Translations under genes and position numbers: made by a program
NCBI GenBank assembly: GCA_023398955.1
Contig: JAEWRL010000144.1
Coordinates: forward strand, 186,001 to 250,000
Length of the DNA stretch: 64,000 nucleotides
Origin: Pseudomonadota bacterium
GTDB taxonomy: Bacteria; Myxococcota_A; Polyangia; Polyangiales; Polyangiaceae
Direction of reading: 5' to 3'
Shown: piece after piece, positions 32,085 to 40,733 of the stretch
Layout: each line of letters opens with the position of its first letter
Numbering within the stretch: the first letter of the stretch is position 1
Notes under the pieces: generated by a model
Seen by the model: the letters and a program-made list of their open reading frames with translations, nothing else
The model's database searches: none
Told to the model about the DNA's origin: nothing

Positions 32085-33509
32085 ATGCCTTACAGCGATC
32101 CGGGCAAGATCAGAGTGCTCGTCGTCGATGATGAGCCCGGCCTGAGAAAGATGCTCGAGATTGCTCTCAGGCGGGAAGGGTACGAGGTCGCAGCGTGTAG
32201 GGGAGCCCGCGAGGCGCTCGAGGCGATTGAGCAGAGTCCTCAGCCGTTTCCCGTCGTCCTGACGGACCTTTCGATGCCCGACGGCTCCGGCCTGGATGTC
32301 CTCGCTGCCGCTAAAGGGCGGAGCCAAGCATCCGAGGTTATTCTCATTACGGCGCATTCCTCGGTCGAGAACGCCTTGGCCGCCATGCGTGGAGGCGCCT
32401 ATGACTTCGTCACCAAACCCTTCGAAGCCGCCGAGCTGAACGCCCTGGTCGCCAAGGCCTTCGAGAAGCACGCACTACTCGCCGAGAATGCTCGCCTCAA
32501 GGCTCGTTCGCGCGGGCCAGGGGATATCCACGCGGTCGCGCGGAGTCGAGCGATGCGTGAGGTGCTCGACGTGGTTGATCGAGTCGCGCCCATGAGGACG
32601 ACCGTTTTCATCACGGGCCCGAGCGGGACCGGCAAGGAGCGGGTGGCCCGACGGATCCACCGGATGTCGGACCGTGCGGACAAACCGTTCCTCGTCGTCA
32701 ACTGCGGCGCCCTTCCCGAAGCGTTGATGGAAAGTGAGCTCTTCGGACATGAAAGAGGGGCGTTTACCGGAGCCGCCCAGAAGCATCACGGTCTCTTTCG
32801 CGAAGCGGATGGTGGGACGCTCTTCTTGGACGAAGTCGGCGAACTCCCGGCAAGCTTGCAGGTGAAGCTGCTGCGCGTTCTGCAGGAGCGCCGCGTCCGC
32901 GCCGTGGGTGCTGCTGCTGAGATACCAGTGGATGTGCGCGTGCTCGCGGCGACGAATCGAGACGTCGAGGTTGCTGTCGAGCAGGGCGAATTCCGACGTG
33001 ACCTCTATTATCGCTTGAACGTCATCCGCGTCCGCCTGCCGCCGCTGTGCGAGCGTAGGGACGACATTGCCGCTCTCGCAGAGCAGTTTCTCGCCCGGTT
33101 CGCGGCCGAGCATGGCAAGCATGTGACCGGGCTCACTCCGGACGCACTGCGGGCGCTCGAGCGCTACCCCTTCCCCGGCAATGTGCGGGAGCTGGAGAAT
33201 ATCATCGAGCGAGGCGTGGCATTGGCCGGAGCGCGATCCCTGGGGCTCGGGGACTTGCCGCCCGAGGTGAGCGGCATGGCCGGATCCCTGCCGGACGCGA
33301 GCTTGAGCATGCCGGAGGATGGCTGCAAGCTGGATGAGGTTCTGGGCGAGGTGGAACGCAGGATGCTGCTCGAGGCACTGGAACGTACCGGCGGGGTGCG
33401 CACCCACGCAGCAGAGCTCTTGGGTATTACATTTCGCTCCATTCGGTACCGTCTCAAGAAGCACGGTCTAGCGGGTGATGGACCGGATTATGAGCCGGAT
33501 TCCAGCTAG
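32085..33509 (+). CDS. pilR: PilR-like sigma-54-dependent response regulator
   Basis: A 474-residue NtrC-family activator. Receiver domain residues 9-120 with Asp15/16, phospho-acceptor Asp61 and Lys111. AAA+ domain with Walker A GPSGTGKE (178-185), the sigma-54 contact loop GAFTGA (225-230) and Walker B GGTLFLDE (243-250). The C-terminal Fis-type HTH, HAAELLGITFRSIRYRLKK, is typical of PilR. It would act on promoters such as 27705-27719. No sensor kinase PilS is found next to it. The gene for pilin 3 follows within 80 bp. Confidence 0.92.
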   Translation: MPYSDPGKIRVLVVDDEPGLRKMLEIALRREGYEVAACRGAREALEAIEQSPQPFPVVLTDLSMPDGSGLDVLAAAKGRSQASEVILITAHSSVENALAAMRGGAYDFVTKPFEAAELNALVAKAFEKHALLAENARLKARSRGPGDIHAVARSRAMREVLDVVDRVAPMRTTVFITGPSGTGKERVARRIHRMSDRADKPFLVVNCGALPEALMESELFGHERGAFTGAAQKHHGLFREADGGTLFLDEVGELPASLQVKLLRVLQERRVRAVGAAAEIPVDVRVLAATNRDVEVAVEQGEFRRDLYYRLNVIRVRLPPLCERRDDIAALAEQFLARFAAEHGKHVTGLTPDALRALERYPFPGNVRELENIIERGVALAGARSLGLGDLPPEVSGMAGSLPDASLSMPEDGCKLDEVLGEVERRMLLEALERTGGVRTHAAELLGITFRSIRYRLKKHGLAGDGPDYEPDSS

Positions 33510-33587
33510 AAGCGTGGTCGCCCGTAGAGCGGGGCTGGGTCACACTTGCCTAATATGCGCGCGAGACGACGCCAGCTACCCATCCTC

Positions 33588-34127
33588 ATGAACGTGAAGC
33601 GCTCTTGCTCCGCTGGCTTCTCCCTCGCTGAGCTGATGGCTGTCGTCAGCATCGTCGCCATCCTTGCCACGATCGCGATCTACGGTATGCGCCGTTACGT
33701 CAATGCGTCGAGGTCCACGGAACCCCGGGCCGTCGTGCAGGCGATCCGCGCGGCTCAGGAGTCCTACCGGGCCGAGTATCACCAGTACCTGGACGTGTCT
33801 GAGTCACTTTCCGCCGTCTATCCCCAGTCGAGTCTGGCGGCGGTCGGATCCGAACGCCACCCCTGGAATCGCACGGGGGACGATGCGTTGGCGCAGAACT
33901 GGCGGCTGCTGAACCCCGTCGTCAAGCGAAGTGTGAGGTATGGCTACGCATGCGTGGCTGGTCTCCCTGGAGACACGCTGCCGACCCTTGGCACGGCAAC
34001 CCAGCCAGGCTGGGGAGCGCCGCAAGAGCCCTGGTACGTGATCCAGGCGGTGGGCAGGCTCGATAGCTTGGCTCCAGTCTATGTCGTGGCGTCGAGCTTC
34101 AGCCCTGAGCTTTTCTCCGACGATTGA
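33588..34127 (+). CDS. type IV prepilin-like protein (pilin 3), paralogue of pilin 1
   Basis: A 179-residue pilin: leader MNVKRSCSAG then FSLAELMAVVSIVAILATIAIYGMRRY, with Glu5 and a normal Gly at the cut. The C-terminal domain matches pilin 1 in order: AAQE, QYLD, VYPQ, NWRLLN, YGYACVAG, EPWYVI and an end SPELFSDD. An ATG at 33555 would give a longer leader. It follows pilR by 78 bp in the same direction, so the pair may be an operon, and it is followed by the altered pilin-like gene. Confidence 0.88.
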   Translation: MNVKRSCSAGFSLAELMAVVSIVAILATIAIYGMRRYVNASRSTEPRAVVQAIRAAQESYRAEYHQYLDVSESLSAVYPQSSLAAVGSERHPWNRTGDDALAQNWRLLNPVVKRSVRYGYACVAGLPGDTLPTLGTATQPGWGAPQEPWYVIQAVGRLDSLAPVYVVASSFSPELFSDD

Positions 34128-34223
34128 GCCCCGGCGCTCACAGGCTGGCTACGGAGCACCGAATGCACTGGTCGGTCCCACGTCAGCCTGCCCATCTCTC
34201 GGAGCCATGCTAGCTTCGGTCGG

Positions 34224-34709
34224 GTGCGTGCACTGAGCTGGGTCGAGGTTGCGGCGGTTTTCGCGGCGGGAGGGGCAGTACTGGCCGCGTTCATTCCAGC
34301 TTTCGTCGAGAACCTGGAAGCAAGCCGCCTTGCCGAGCCGCTCGAGGGGTTGGGCACCATAGCGGCGCGAGCGACGGCGCTGGCCGCAGGGCGCCCTATC
34401 GAGCAGTCATATCCGGAGACGGTGGGTTTGACCCCATCTGTCGTTCCTCGCGGTGAGCGAGTCGTCGATCCTCCGGGCACTTGGGACAAGCCGACTTGGC
34501 AACGCCTTGGCTTCCGGTTTGACAGACCCCATGCGTTCAGCTTCCTTTTTGAATCTTCCAATGGGAAAGGCATAGCGGCCTTCGAAGCACGCGCACACGG
34601 GGATCTCGACGGAGACGGCGTGCTCAGCACCTTCATGGTCCGCGGCGAGTCACGCGACCAGCATCAACCCATGGTGTTCCCGCTGGAGATTGATCGAGAG
34701 GTGGAATGA
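34224..34709 (+). CDS. pilin-like protein lacking the normal cleavage Gly
   Basis: A 161-residue protein from a GTG start. MRALSWVEVAAVFAAGGAVLAAFIPAF has the hydrophobic helix and Glu of a prepilin, but only three residues precede it and Ala replaces Gly before the expected cut. The globular end carries AFEARAHGDLDGDGVLSTFMVRGE, matching the DLDGDG part of pilin 2. It may be an uncleaved or poorly cleaved minor pilin or anchor. It lies 96 bp after pilin 3 on the same strand. Confidence 0.75.
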   Translation: MRALSWVEVAAVFAAGGAVLAAFIPAFVENLEASRLAEPLEGLGTIAARATALAAGRPIEQSYPETVGLTPSVVPRGERVVDPPGTWDKPTWQRLGFRFDRPHAFSFLFESSNGKGIAAFEARAHGDLDGDGVLSTFMVRGESRDQHQPMVFPLEIDREVE

Positions 34710-34767
34710 GCCCTACGCACCGCTGGTGCAGCTCGGTGCGCGGCTGGAGACCATGACGACACAGTCG

Positions 34768-34803
34768 CACGGCACTGCGGGCCTGGACGACCGCAGTGCC
34801 GTG
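34768..34803. terminator. 13-bp perfect hairpin between converging genes
   Basis: CACGGCACTGCGG (34768-34780) and CCGCAGTGCCGTG (34791-34803) pair perfectly around a 10-base loop, 58 bp after the pilin-like gene and 24 bp before the PEGA gene's stop. No T tract on either side, so it may stop transcription only weakly or act in mRNA stability. Confidence 0.5.
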
Positions 34804-34827
34804 GCGCTGCCTTACTCCGAACTACGA

Positions 34828-37329
34828 CTATTGGAAGCGGACGGCGGCCGTAACCGTCTGACCTGGCTGCACGTTGACCGTACGCACCTGGCGACCATGC
34901 TCTGGGTGGATGAACACGACGGTGTGCCTTCCCGGGGAAACCTTGATTCCAATCTTCGGCGTGCTGCCGCGCGGGATACCATCCAGCACGACGTTCGATA
35001 CTGGGATGGAGTTGATATTGAGCGTCCCTTGGCCCGTAGCAGCGGGTGCGGGCGCGGGTGCGGCACGCGGCGCTGAGCGCGGGGCGCGCGGTGCCGGCGA
35101 CGCTACCCTTGCAGGGGCTTCGTCTGCCTCTTCCTCGGGCTCGAGAGCGATCGTGAAGGTCTTCTCGGCCTTGCCCGCCTCGAACTCGATGGGTGTCTCG
35201 AACCGCTGATACCCGTCCTTGACCGCAACGAGCGTGTAGGCCTTGTCCGTCTTGATGTCGACGTTGATGGGGAGATCTGGGATGGGACGGGTTTCCTTCC
35301 CGCTCACCAGCCGTACCTTGGCGCCCGCTGCATTCTTGCCGGCTTCGATGATGGCCAGGCCCTTGACGACCTTGGGTTCGAGCGGGCCGATGGTTGTCAT
35401 CTCGTCGGGCTTGACGAGGACCCTCTGCTCGATGGGCTCGTAGCGTTCGTTCCCAGCCACGCGGATCGTATGATCGCCCGGACTGAGGTCCTTCACGTCC
35501 TGAGGCAGCGGGCCGATTTCCCTGCCATCAACCCAAAGCTTGAGTCCTGTTCCCTCAGCCGAGACACGCAGACCGGTTCCGTCGCTGGCAGGTGCCAGCT
35601 CGAGGTCCAACACGTACTCCTTGCCCCCCTCGATCGGGGCTGGCTTGTCAGCGGTCTCCTGGTAGCCCGCTGCCGCGACGCGAACCATATGGGTTCCGCT
35701 GCTAAGATCCGGCACTCGACATGGCGAGCGATCACAGACCTTCTCGTTGTCGACGAAGACCTCGACTGCATCGATGCGTTTGCTGCTCGGTCCGGCAACG
35801 GTGACGATCAGGGTACCACTGTTCGGGAGCAGCAGCACGACGATGGCCACGAACAGGGCGACTGCGAGGCCGCCAACCACGAGCATCAAGCCGGCATTCG
35901 AGCGGGCCGGGGCGAGTGCCGGAGGGGGCGCCAGGTGCGCTGCTGCAGGCGCCGTGGAGGGAGGGGGACGACGCGACGTTACCGTGGTCACCTTGCCTGG
36001 CGGGGGTGGTGGCGGACGGGAGTCCAGCAGTCCCCCGCCCAACGGCGGCGAGGAAAAGGGCGACGGGTGCGAGGCGGAGAGCGGCTCGGAACGGGGCGTC
36101 GCAGGGGCCGGTCGGGATGCCAAAGGCGGAGGCAGTGCTGCCTCATCCGAGCTGGGGCGATCGAATATCGTTGTTTTCTCGTCGTCGTCGTCCCAGTCGA
36201 TATCGACCGGACCGCTTGCGGCCGCGCCTGGAGACTTGGCCTTGGTGGTCGGCGGCGCTGGTGGGCGCGACAAACCGGGAGATGGCGGCGGCGCCGGGAT
36301 TCGCGATGCGCCAGGTGGCGGCGGCGGCGCGGGCGTCTTCGCGCCCATACCCGGAAGCGGAGGAGGGGGTGCACTGGTTCGGACCGATGCGCCGCCCCCA
36401 GGCGGCGGCGGCGGCGCCGAGAAGCCTAAGGGTGGAGGCGGTGGGGCTGACACTCCCGGAAGAGGGGGCGGCGCTGTCCTTGCTCCCGGGGGAGGTAAAG
36501 GATCGAGAACGGGCCGCGATGCCTCCTCACCCGTGGCGGGCGACCGCTGCGGTGCGGGAGACGACGACTTCAGCGGTGCCGTTGGCTCGTCGGAGAAGAG
36601 CGCTTGCAGGGGTGACGTTTCCACCGGCGGCGGTGGTGGTGGTGGTACAGCGGCACCCTCATCTACGTCGGATGGGGCTGCCGGCGGGTGGGCATCAGGC
36701 TCCGGGAATGGCGCTGCCGTTTCTGCGGCTTGCGCGGGTGCTGGCGGAACAGGTAACCCAAGTAGCGTCTTCTGACGCCCTGGCGCCGCACTTATCCGGC
36801 TTGGGGGCGGTGGTGGAGCACTCATTCCGCCGAGGCCACTCGATGCCGAAGGACCCGTGGGGGGAGGAGGCGGCGGCGGAGCTGGGAGGCCTGCCTGGGA
36901 GGCTTCTGGTGGCGGCGGCGGTACCGCGGACTTCTGAGGGGGCGGCGGTGGTGCCGCTGACGTGGCGGGTGGCGGTGGGGGTGGTGCCGCGGACTTCGAT
37001 GGTGGCGGCGGCGGCACTGCGGACTTCTGAGGGGGCGGCGGCGGGGCCGCTGAGGTGGTGGGTGGCGGTGGGGGCTGCGCCGCGGACTTCGATGGCGGCG
37101 GGGGGGGAGGGCCAGCAGACTTCTGAGAAGGGTCGAGCGTGACCGCAGCCGCCGGAGGAGGGGGCGGAGGAACGCTGGCTCCCGGAGGGGGTGGGGGCGG
37201 TGCGCTCAGCGAAGGGGGCGGAGGTGGGGGAGGTGCCCCGCGACCGCCCATTCCCGGTACAGAGGGAACAGAGGGCCGCTTCATCAACCCTTCGAAGACA
37301 TCGAGATCAGAACCGCCCTTGTCGCTCAT
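34828..37329 (-). CDS. PEGA-domain membrane protein with long proline-rich cytoplasmic region
   Basis: An 833-residue protein. Residues 1-480 are rich in Pro, Ala and Ser, with repeated PPPPP-KSA units. Near residue 400 is an acidic stretch before EKTTIFDRP. A single helix (GLMLVVGGLAVALFVAIVVLLL, about 490-511) is followed by several PEGA-type beta domains (VFVDNEKVC, LWVDGREIG, VVLDGIPRG). PEGA domains usually lie outside the inner membrane and bind wall or surface parts; the Pro-rich region would be cytoplasmic. The start is the ATG at 37329. Its function is unknown. Confidence 0.85.
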   Translation of the reverse strand: MSDKGGSDLDVFEGLMKRPSVPSVPGMGGRGAPPPPPPPSLSAPPPPPPGASVPPPPPPAAAVTLDPSQKSAGPPPPPPSKSAAQPPPPPTTSAAPPPPPQKSAVPPPPPSKSAAPPPPPPATSAAPPPPPQKSAVPPPPPEASQAGLPAPPPPPPPTGPSASSGLGGMSAPPPPPSRISAAPGRQKTLLGLPVPPAPAQAAETAAPFPEPDAHPPAAPSDVDEGAAVPPPPPPPVETSPLQALFSDEPTAPLKSSSPAPQRSPATGEEASRPVLDPLPPPGARTAPPPLPGVSAPPPPPLGFSAPPPPPGGGASVRTSAPPPPLPGMGAKTPAPPPPPGASRIPAPPPSPGLSRPPAPPTTKAKSPGAAASGPVDIDWDDDDEKTTIFDRPSSDEAALPPPLASRPAPATPRSEPLSASHPSPFSSPPLGGGLLDSRPPPPPPGKVTTVTSRRPPPSTAPAAAHLAPPPALAPARSNAGLMLVVGGLAVALFVAIVVLLLPNSGTLIVTVAGPSSKRIDAVEVFVDNEKVCDRSPCRVPDLSSGTHMVRVAAAGYQETADKPAPIEGGKEYVLDLELAPASDGTGLRVSAEGTGLKLWVDGREIGPLPQDVKDLSPGDHTIRVAGNERYEPIEQRVLVKPDEMTTIGPLEPKVVKGLAIIEAGKNAAGAKVRLVSGKETRPIPDLPINVDIKTDKAYTLVAVKDGYQRFETPIEFEAGKAEKTFTIALEPEEEADEAPARVASPAPRAPRSAPRAAPAPAPAATGQGTLNINSIPVSNVVLDGIPRGSTPKIGIKVSPGRHTVVFIHPEHGRQVRTVNVQPGQTVTAAVRFQ
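36905..37130 (-). repeat. tandem Pro-rich coding repeats
   Basis: The DNA encodes a near-duplicated block in which five- or six-proline runs alternate with QKSA, SKSA and TSAA. The plus strand is a run of GGCGG units. Copy number is likely to vary between strains by slippage. Confidence 0.6.
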
Positions 37330-37823
37330 CCGGCTTCTTCTCCTGTTAGCCGGGGCAGGGCCGGCTCGAAGTCATTTGCTCGTACCGAAGACAGTCACAC
37401 ATCGCGGAGCCAAGGATCCCAGGTCGGCAGGCAACCAGGTTCCACGGCTGCGCGGACCAGGGGCGTTCAACACCTGCGGTTGGGCGCGGGTACACTACCT
37501 CTCCTCGCGCATCTTGGCGAGCAGATTGTAAAGAATTTCCAGTGCTTTTCTCGATTATTGAGCCTCCGCGCAAGATCTGCCCGTGGAGAGATCCTTGCCG
37601 CCAAGGTGGCTTGGAAATTTCTTGTTCGCGCAGAACCGCCAGGGGCTTCGTGGCGTGAGCACACGGGCTGCGCAACGTCCAGGCAGGTGCCTGGACAGCG
37701 GGGCGAAGCTCCGGACTCCCGCGTCAGGCTACCGCCCCGCCCGTCGGGAGCTTCGCAGCCTGGGGTGCGTGTTTGGTTGCGCGTGAGGCGAAGCCGCGCC
37801 GGAACCTGCGCAGCACGGGCGGG
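37330..37823. other. 494-bp gap with two inverted repeats, no convincing gene
   Basis: A dyad GTCCAGGCA-GG-TGCCTGGAC lies at 37677-37696. A second pair, GCGAAGCTCC (37703-37712) and GGAGCTTCGC (37747-37756), follows it. They lie just past the end of the NAGPA-like gene and upstream of the PEGA gene, and could be termination or regulatory structures. Short open frames here have no support. Confidence 0.5.
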
Positions 37824-40694
37824 CTACGGCGCCCTGTGCCCGCTTCCCGAGGATTGGGGTTCCTCCCCGACCGCTTCCGTCGGAACCCCAGCGCTCTCCA
37901 CGGCGTGCGGCTCCGCGTCCGTCAGATCGGTGCTCTGGGGCGTGGGCTCCTTGAAGTAGCGAACTCGCTTCGCCTGCAGGGGCTGCCATTCGGCTGGAGG
38001 CACAATCGGTGTGTCTTCGAAAATCCCCCGGACACCGGGGTAGTCAGCCCTGACAAAGACCAGGCCATTGCGCTTTCGGGGTACTCGACGCCCGGCCAGG
38101 TCGTACTCCCCGGCGATGAGGGGCTGCATCGGCGCTTCCGGGAACAAACGCTCGTCGCACCCCAGTTGCCTCAAGAGCTCGTCCAGCAATCTCCCCGGGT
38201 TAGCCTCGTTCGCTGTATCGTGCAGCTCGGCAAAGACGAGCATGTCATCGCGGTCTATCCCCACCGCAGTCTCGGCAGCACCAGGCACCTCCCGGCCCCG
38301 CGCCACCAAGGTTGCGTCCGGGCCTGCCTGCGCCGCGAGCTTCCAACCCGTCGGCGTCCACCACAGTCCCATGCCCTGCTCGTGCTCAGAAAGGCGCCGC
38401 ACGACGACGAGCTTGTCCCGATGGGTGTCCACGGTCGCCTCAGGCGCGAGAGCACGCGCATCCAGTTTGAGCAAGCGTACTGAGACAGTAGCCCCGAGCA
38501 GTCGGCTCGCGAGGCTGCTCGTCGCGATGGCGTAGGGCCAGCCATGTTGGGGCAGCTCGGATGTCTTCCAGGTGCCGGACCCTGCGCTCGGGAGCGGCTC
38601 GGTGATGAGGTCCTTCGGGTGCGTTCCGGGCAGGATGGGGCGGAGTGTCAGATAGAAGAAGTCGCGGGACTCACGCTGGATGTAACGGGGAAAGTGCATT
38701 AGCCCCATATTACGGATCATCCTTCGACCGAGGTACTCCCACTCAGGCATTCCCGGAACCGTTCCGCGAGCTTCCCAGCGCGGGTCGAGTCGGCGACCAA
38801 GGTCCGGAAGGTTGCCCTTCGGAGCCACGTGGTAGAACTCGAGGCCCGTGTGGCCCGGATTCATGTCCAAGTGAATTCCGTAGCTGCAGCGCGCGAGGAG
38901 CATCACCTTTGCGAGGTGATCTGCCTCGAGCCGGGAACCGTAGAGGTAGGCGACGAAGTTGTCTTCGGTCATGCAGATCGCGGTGCGGACCGTTCGCGTC
39001 TCGTCCTCCCATCCCGGCGGCACCCCACCCCACCAGGTTCGTTTGTATGGGTTCTGTTTCCCGTCGAGGACGAGCGGTGTCAGGTTCTGCCGGAAAGATA
39101 CTATGTTCTCCGGGATGGACTCGTCCCGTGGCCACGTGCCAAAGCCCGTGACCCCATCATCGAGGCGGGCGACGGTCGCTGCGAATGGCTTCGGAGGCAG
39201 GTAGACGACGCCGTCTGCCATCATGCCAAACTCACCGTGTGTCGCCTGGAAGCCACCGTTGAGCGCGGCGACGAAACGCCGAAGAGTCCGGGGGTTTCGA
39301 GGTACCAACCCTGGCCCGGTCTCGCCGGTGGCGCTCTTCGGCTCGCGCGTGCCGCTCATGGTGTGGAGCTCGACCTGACGTGGATCCCAGAGCGTGACGA
39401 ATGCCTGGGACCACTTGCGCTTCGGATCGACGCGGATGAAGGTGAAGGCGAAGGCTGAGGGGGCGTTGTCCGTATGTGGTAGAAAGGGATCATCGCCGAG
39501 GGTGCGCCATTGACCCTCGCCCTCGAGTGCTGGCGATAGCTGCGGCGGAATCGGCGGCGGTGGCCAACCCGTGTCCGAGTCGGTGTACTGCGTCGGCTTG
39601 AGTGCCGCCAAGTCCCCGAGCTCTTCACTGACGGCCGCCGCTCCGTCGTCCCCGGTGACGTCGCCCAAGAAGCCCTCCACCTTGTCGAGAGCCGCGAATG
39701 CTACTGCCTTCACCGCCTGCATTCGGTCGCTTCCGAACCAGGGAATCGCCCGCACCCGATCGACGGCCCAGGTAACCAGGTTGCCCGGGCGCGCTCGCTC
39801 GAGCCGTTGCTCGATTAGCGGCGGCTCTACCTTTTCGGTGGTCCCGGGCGCTAACGGTATCGCGACCAAGGATTGATCTGCCTCGACCATCAGCGCGTCG
39901 GGGGAGAAGCCCAGAGCCACCTCGCGCGCTGGTGGGTCAATCTTGAAGGCGCGGCGCCGTACCCCTCTGATGCTGCCGAGTTCTTGGAAGTTGGTGACCG
40001 CGACCTGCAGGCGCGCCAATGCTCCCCAACCCCCGGAGGTAGGGAGCGGCTCACCAGCGAGATCGACGAGATAGATCAGGTGGGTCCTCCCTCCGCCTCC
40101 GATGGTCCAGGCCGCGCGGGTGCCATCAACGACGAGCTGCTGCTCGTCGACTGCCGAGGTGTCGCTCAACGGTGCAACGTCGAGGAGGCGCCACACGGCC
40201 CCTCCCGGCGAGAACCTGGCACGGGCCAGGTAGATGTCGGAGAGGGCGTCCTCCTCATGGCCTCGAACGACTGCCCGGCGATGTTGCCACAGCGATGTCA
40301 GCCATCCCGGCACCTCGTCGATCCACAACACATCGAGAGGTTCCGCCTCCAGTCCCATCGTTTGGAGGGACCGCGCGAGCGTCCCTGTCGTGTCGGGTGA
40401 CTCGGGGAGCTTGGGAGACGCGAGCAGCACGTGGAGCGCGAGGCAGAGCGGCAGGAGCAGCAAGAGTGGACGCAGGAGCATCACTATCGAGCCGCCGCGC
40501 CGAGTCCCGCCTGACGAGCTCGACCAGGCCGTGCCATCGTTCAGCGGCTCGTCATCTGTGATGGGTTCCTGGACCGATGGGTCATCCACGGCAAGGGGCT
40601 TACCACTCGCTTGCTTTGGAAACCAAACGGGTCGCGTTGCCAACTGCAGGTGGCGCCGGTAAGCGGGCCCACTGCGGAATCGCCACGCCAGCAT
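37824..40694 (-). CDS. large membrane protein with phosphodiester glycosidase (NAGPA-like) domain
   Basis: A 956-residue protein with one membrane segment at about 72-91 (MLLRPLLLLLPLCLALHVLL). In the second half, residues about 470-650 match the NAGPA / phosphodiester glycosidase fold: VAALNGGFQATHGEFGMMADG, GFGTWPR, NLTPLVLDGK, TAICMTEDNF and GIHLDMNPGHTGLEFY. Enzymes of this fold remove GlcNAc from phosphodiesters in exported polymers. The N-terminal region (100-420) and C-terminal extension are not recognised. A start at 40481, at the membrane segment, is an alternative. Confidence 0.75.
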   Translation of the reverse strand: MLAWRFRSGPAYRRHLQLATRPVWFPKQASGKPLAVDDPSVQEPITDDEPLNDGTAWSSSSGGTRRGGSIVMLLRPLLLLLPLCLALHVLLASPKLPESPDTTGTLARSLQTMGLEAEPLDVLWIDEVPGWLTSLWQHRRAVVRGHEEDALSDIYLARARFSPGGAVWRLLDVAPLSDTSAVDEQQLVVDGTRAAWTIGGGGRTHLIYLVDLAGEPLPTSGGWGALARLQVAVTNFQELGSIRGVRRRAFKIDPPAREVALGFSPDALMVEADQSLVAIPLAPGTTEKVEPPLIEQRLERARPGNLVTWAVDRVRAIPWFGSDRMQAVKAVAFAALDKVEGFLGDVTGDDGAAAVSEELGDLAALKPTQYTDSDTGWPPPPIPPQLSPALEGEGQWRTLGDDPFLPHTDNAPSAFAFTFIRVDPKRKWSQAFVTLWDPRQVELHTMSGTREPKSATGETGPGLVPRNPRTLRRFVAALNGGFQATHGEFGMMADGVVYLPPKPFAATVARLDDGVTGFGTWPRDESIPENIVSFRQNLTPLVLDGKQNPYKRTWWGGVPPGWEDETRTVRTAICMTEDNFVAYLYGSRLEADHLAKVMLLARCSYGIHLDMNPGHTGLEFYHVAPKGNLPDLGRRLDPRWEARGTVPGMPEWEYLGRRMIRNMGLMHFPRYIQRESRDFFYLTLRPILPGTHPKDLITEPLPSAGSGTWKTSELPQHGWPYAIATSSLASRLLGATVSVRLLKLDARALAPEATVDTHRDKLVVVRRLSEHEQGMGLWWTPTGWKLAAQAGPDATLVARGREVPGAAETAVGIDRDDMLVFAELHDTANEANPGRLLDELLRQLGCDERLFPEAPMQPLIAGEYDLAGRRVPRKRNGLVFVRADYPGVRGIFEDTPIVPPAEWQPLQAKRVRYFKEPTPQSTDLTDAEPHAVESAGVPTEAVGEEPQSSGSGHRAP

Positions 40695-40733
40695 GGACTG
40701 CGATGGGGCGCGCGATGTGCTACGTTGCGCCCC

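Noticed and set aside
31824..32471. Leftward open frame of 215 codons
   Set aside because: It overlaps the receiver domain of the PilR-like gene and has no support; only the gap 31817-32084 is left unexplained.
33527..33553. Possible sigma-54 promoter before pilin 3 (CTGGGTCACACTTGCC)
   Set aside because: The spacing between GG and GC is one base short of the required ten, so it is not counted as a site.
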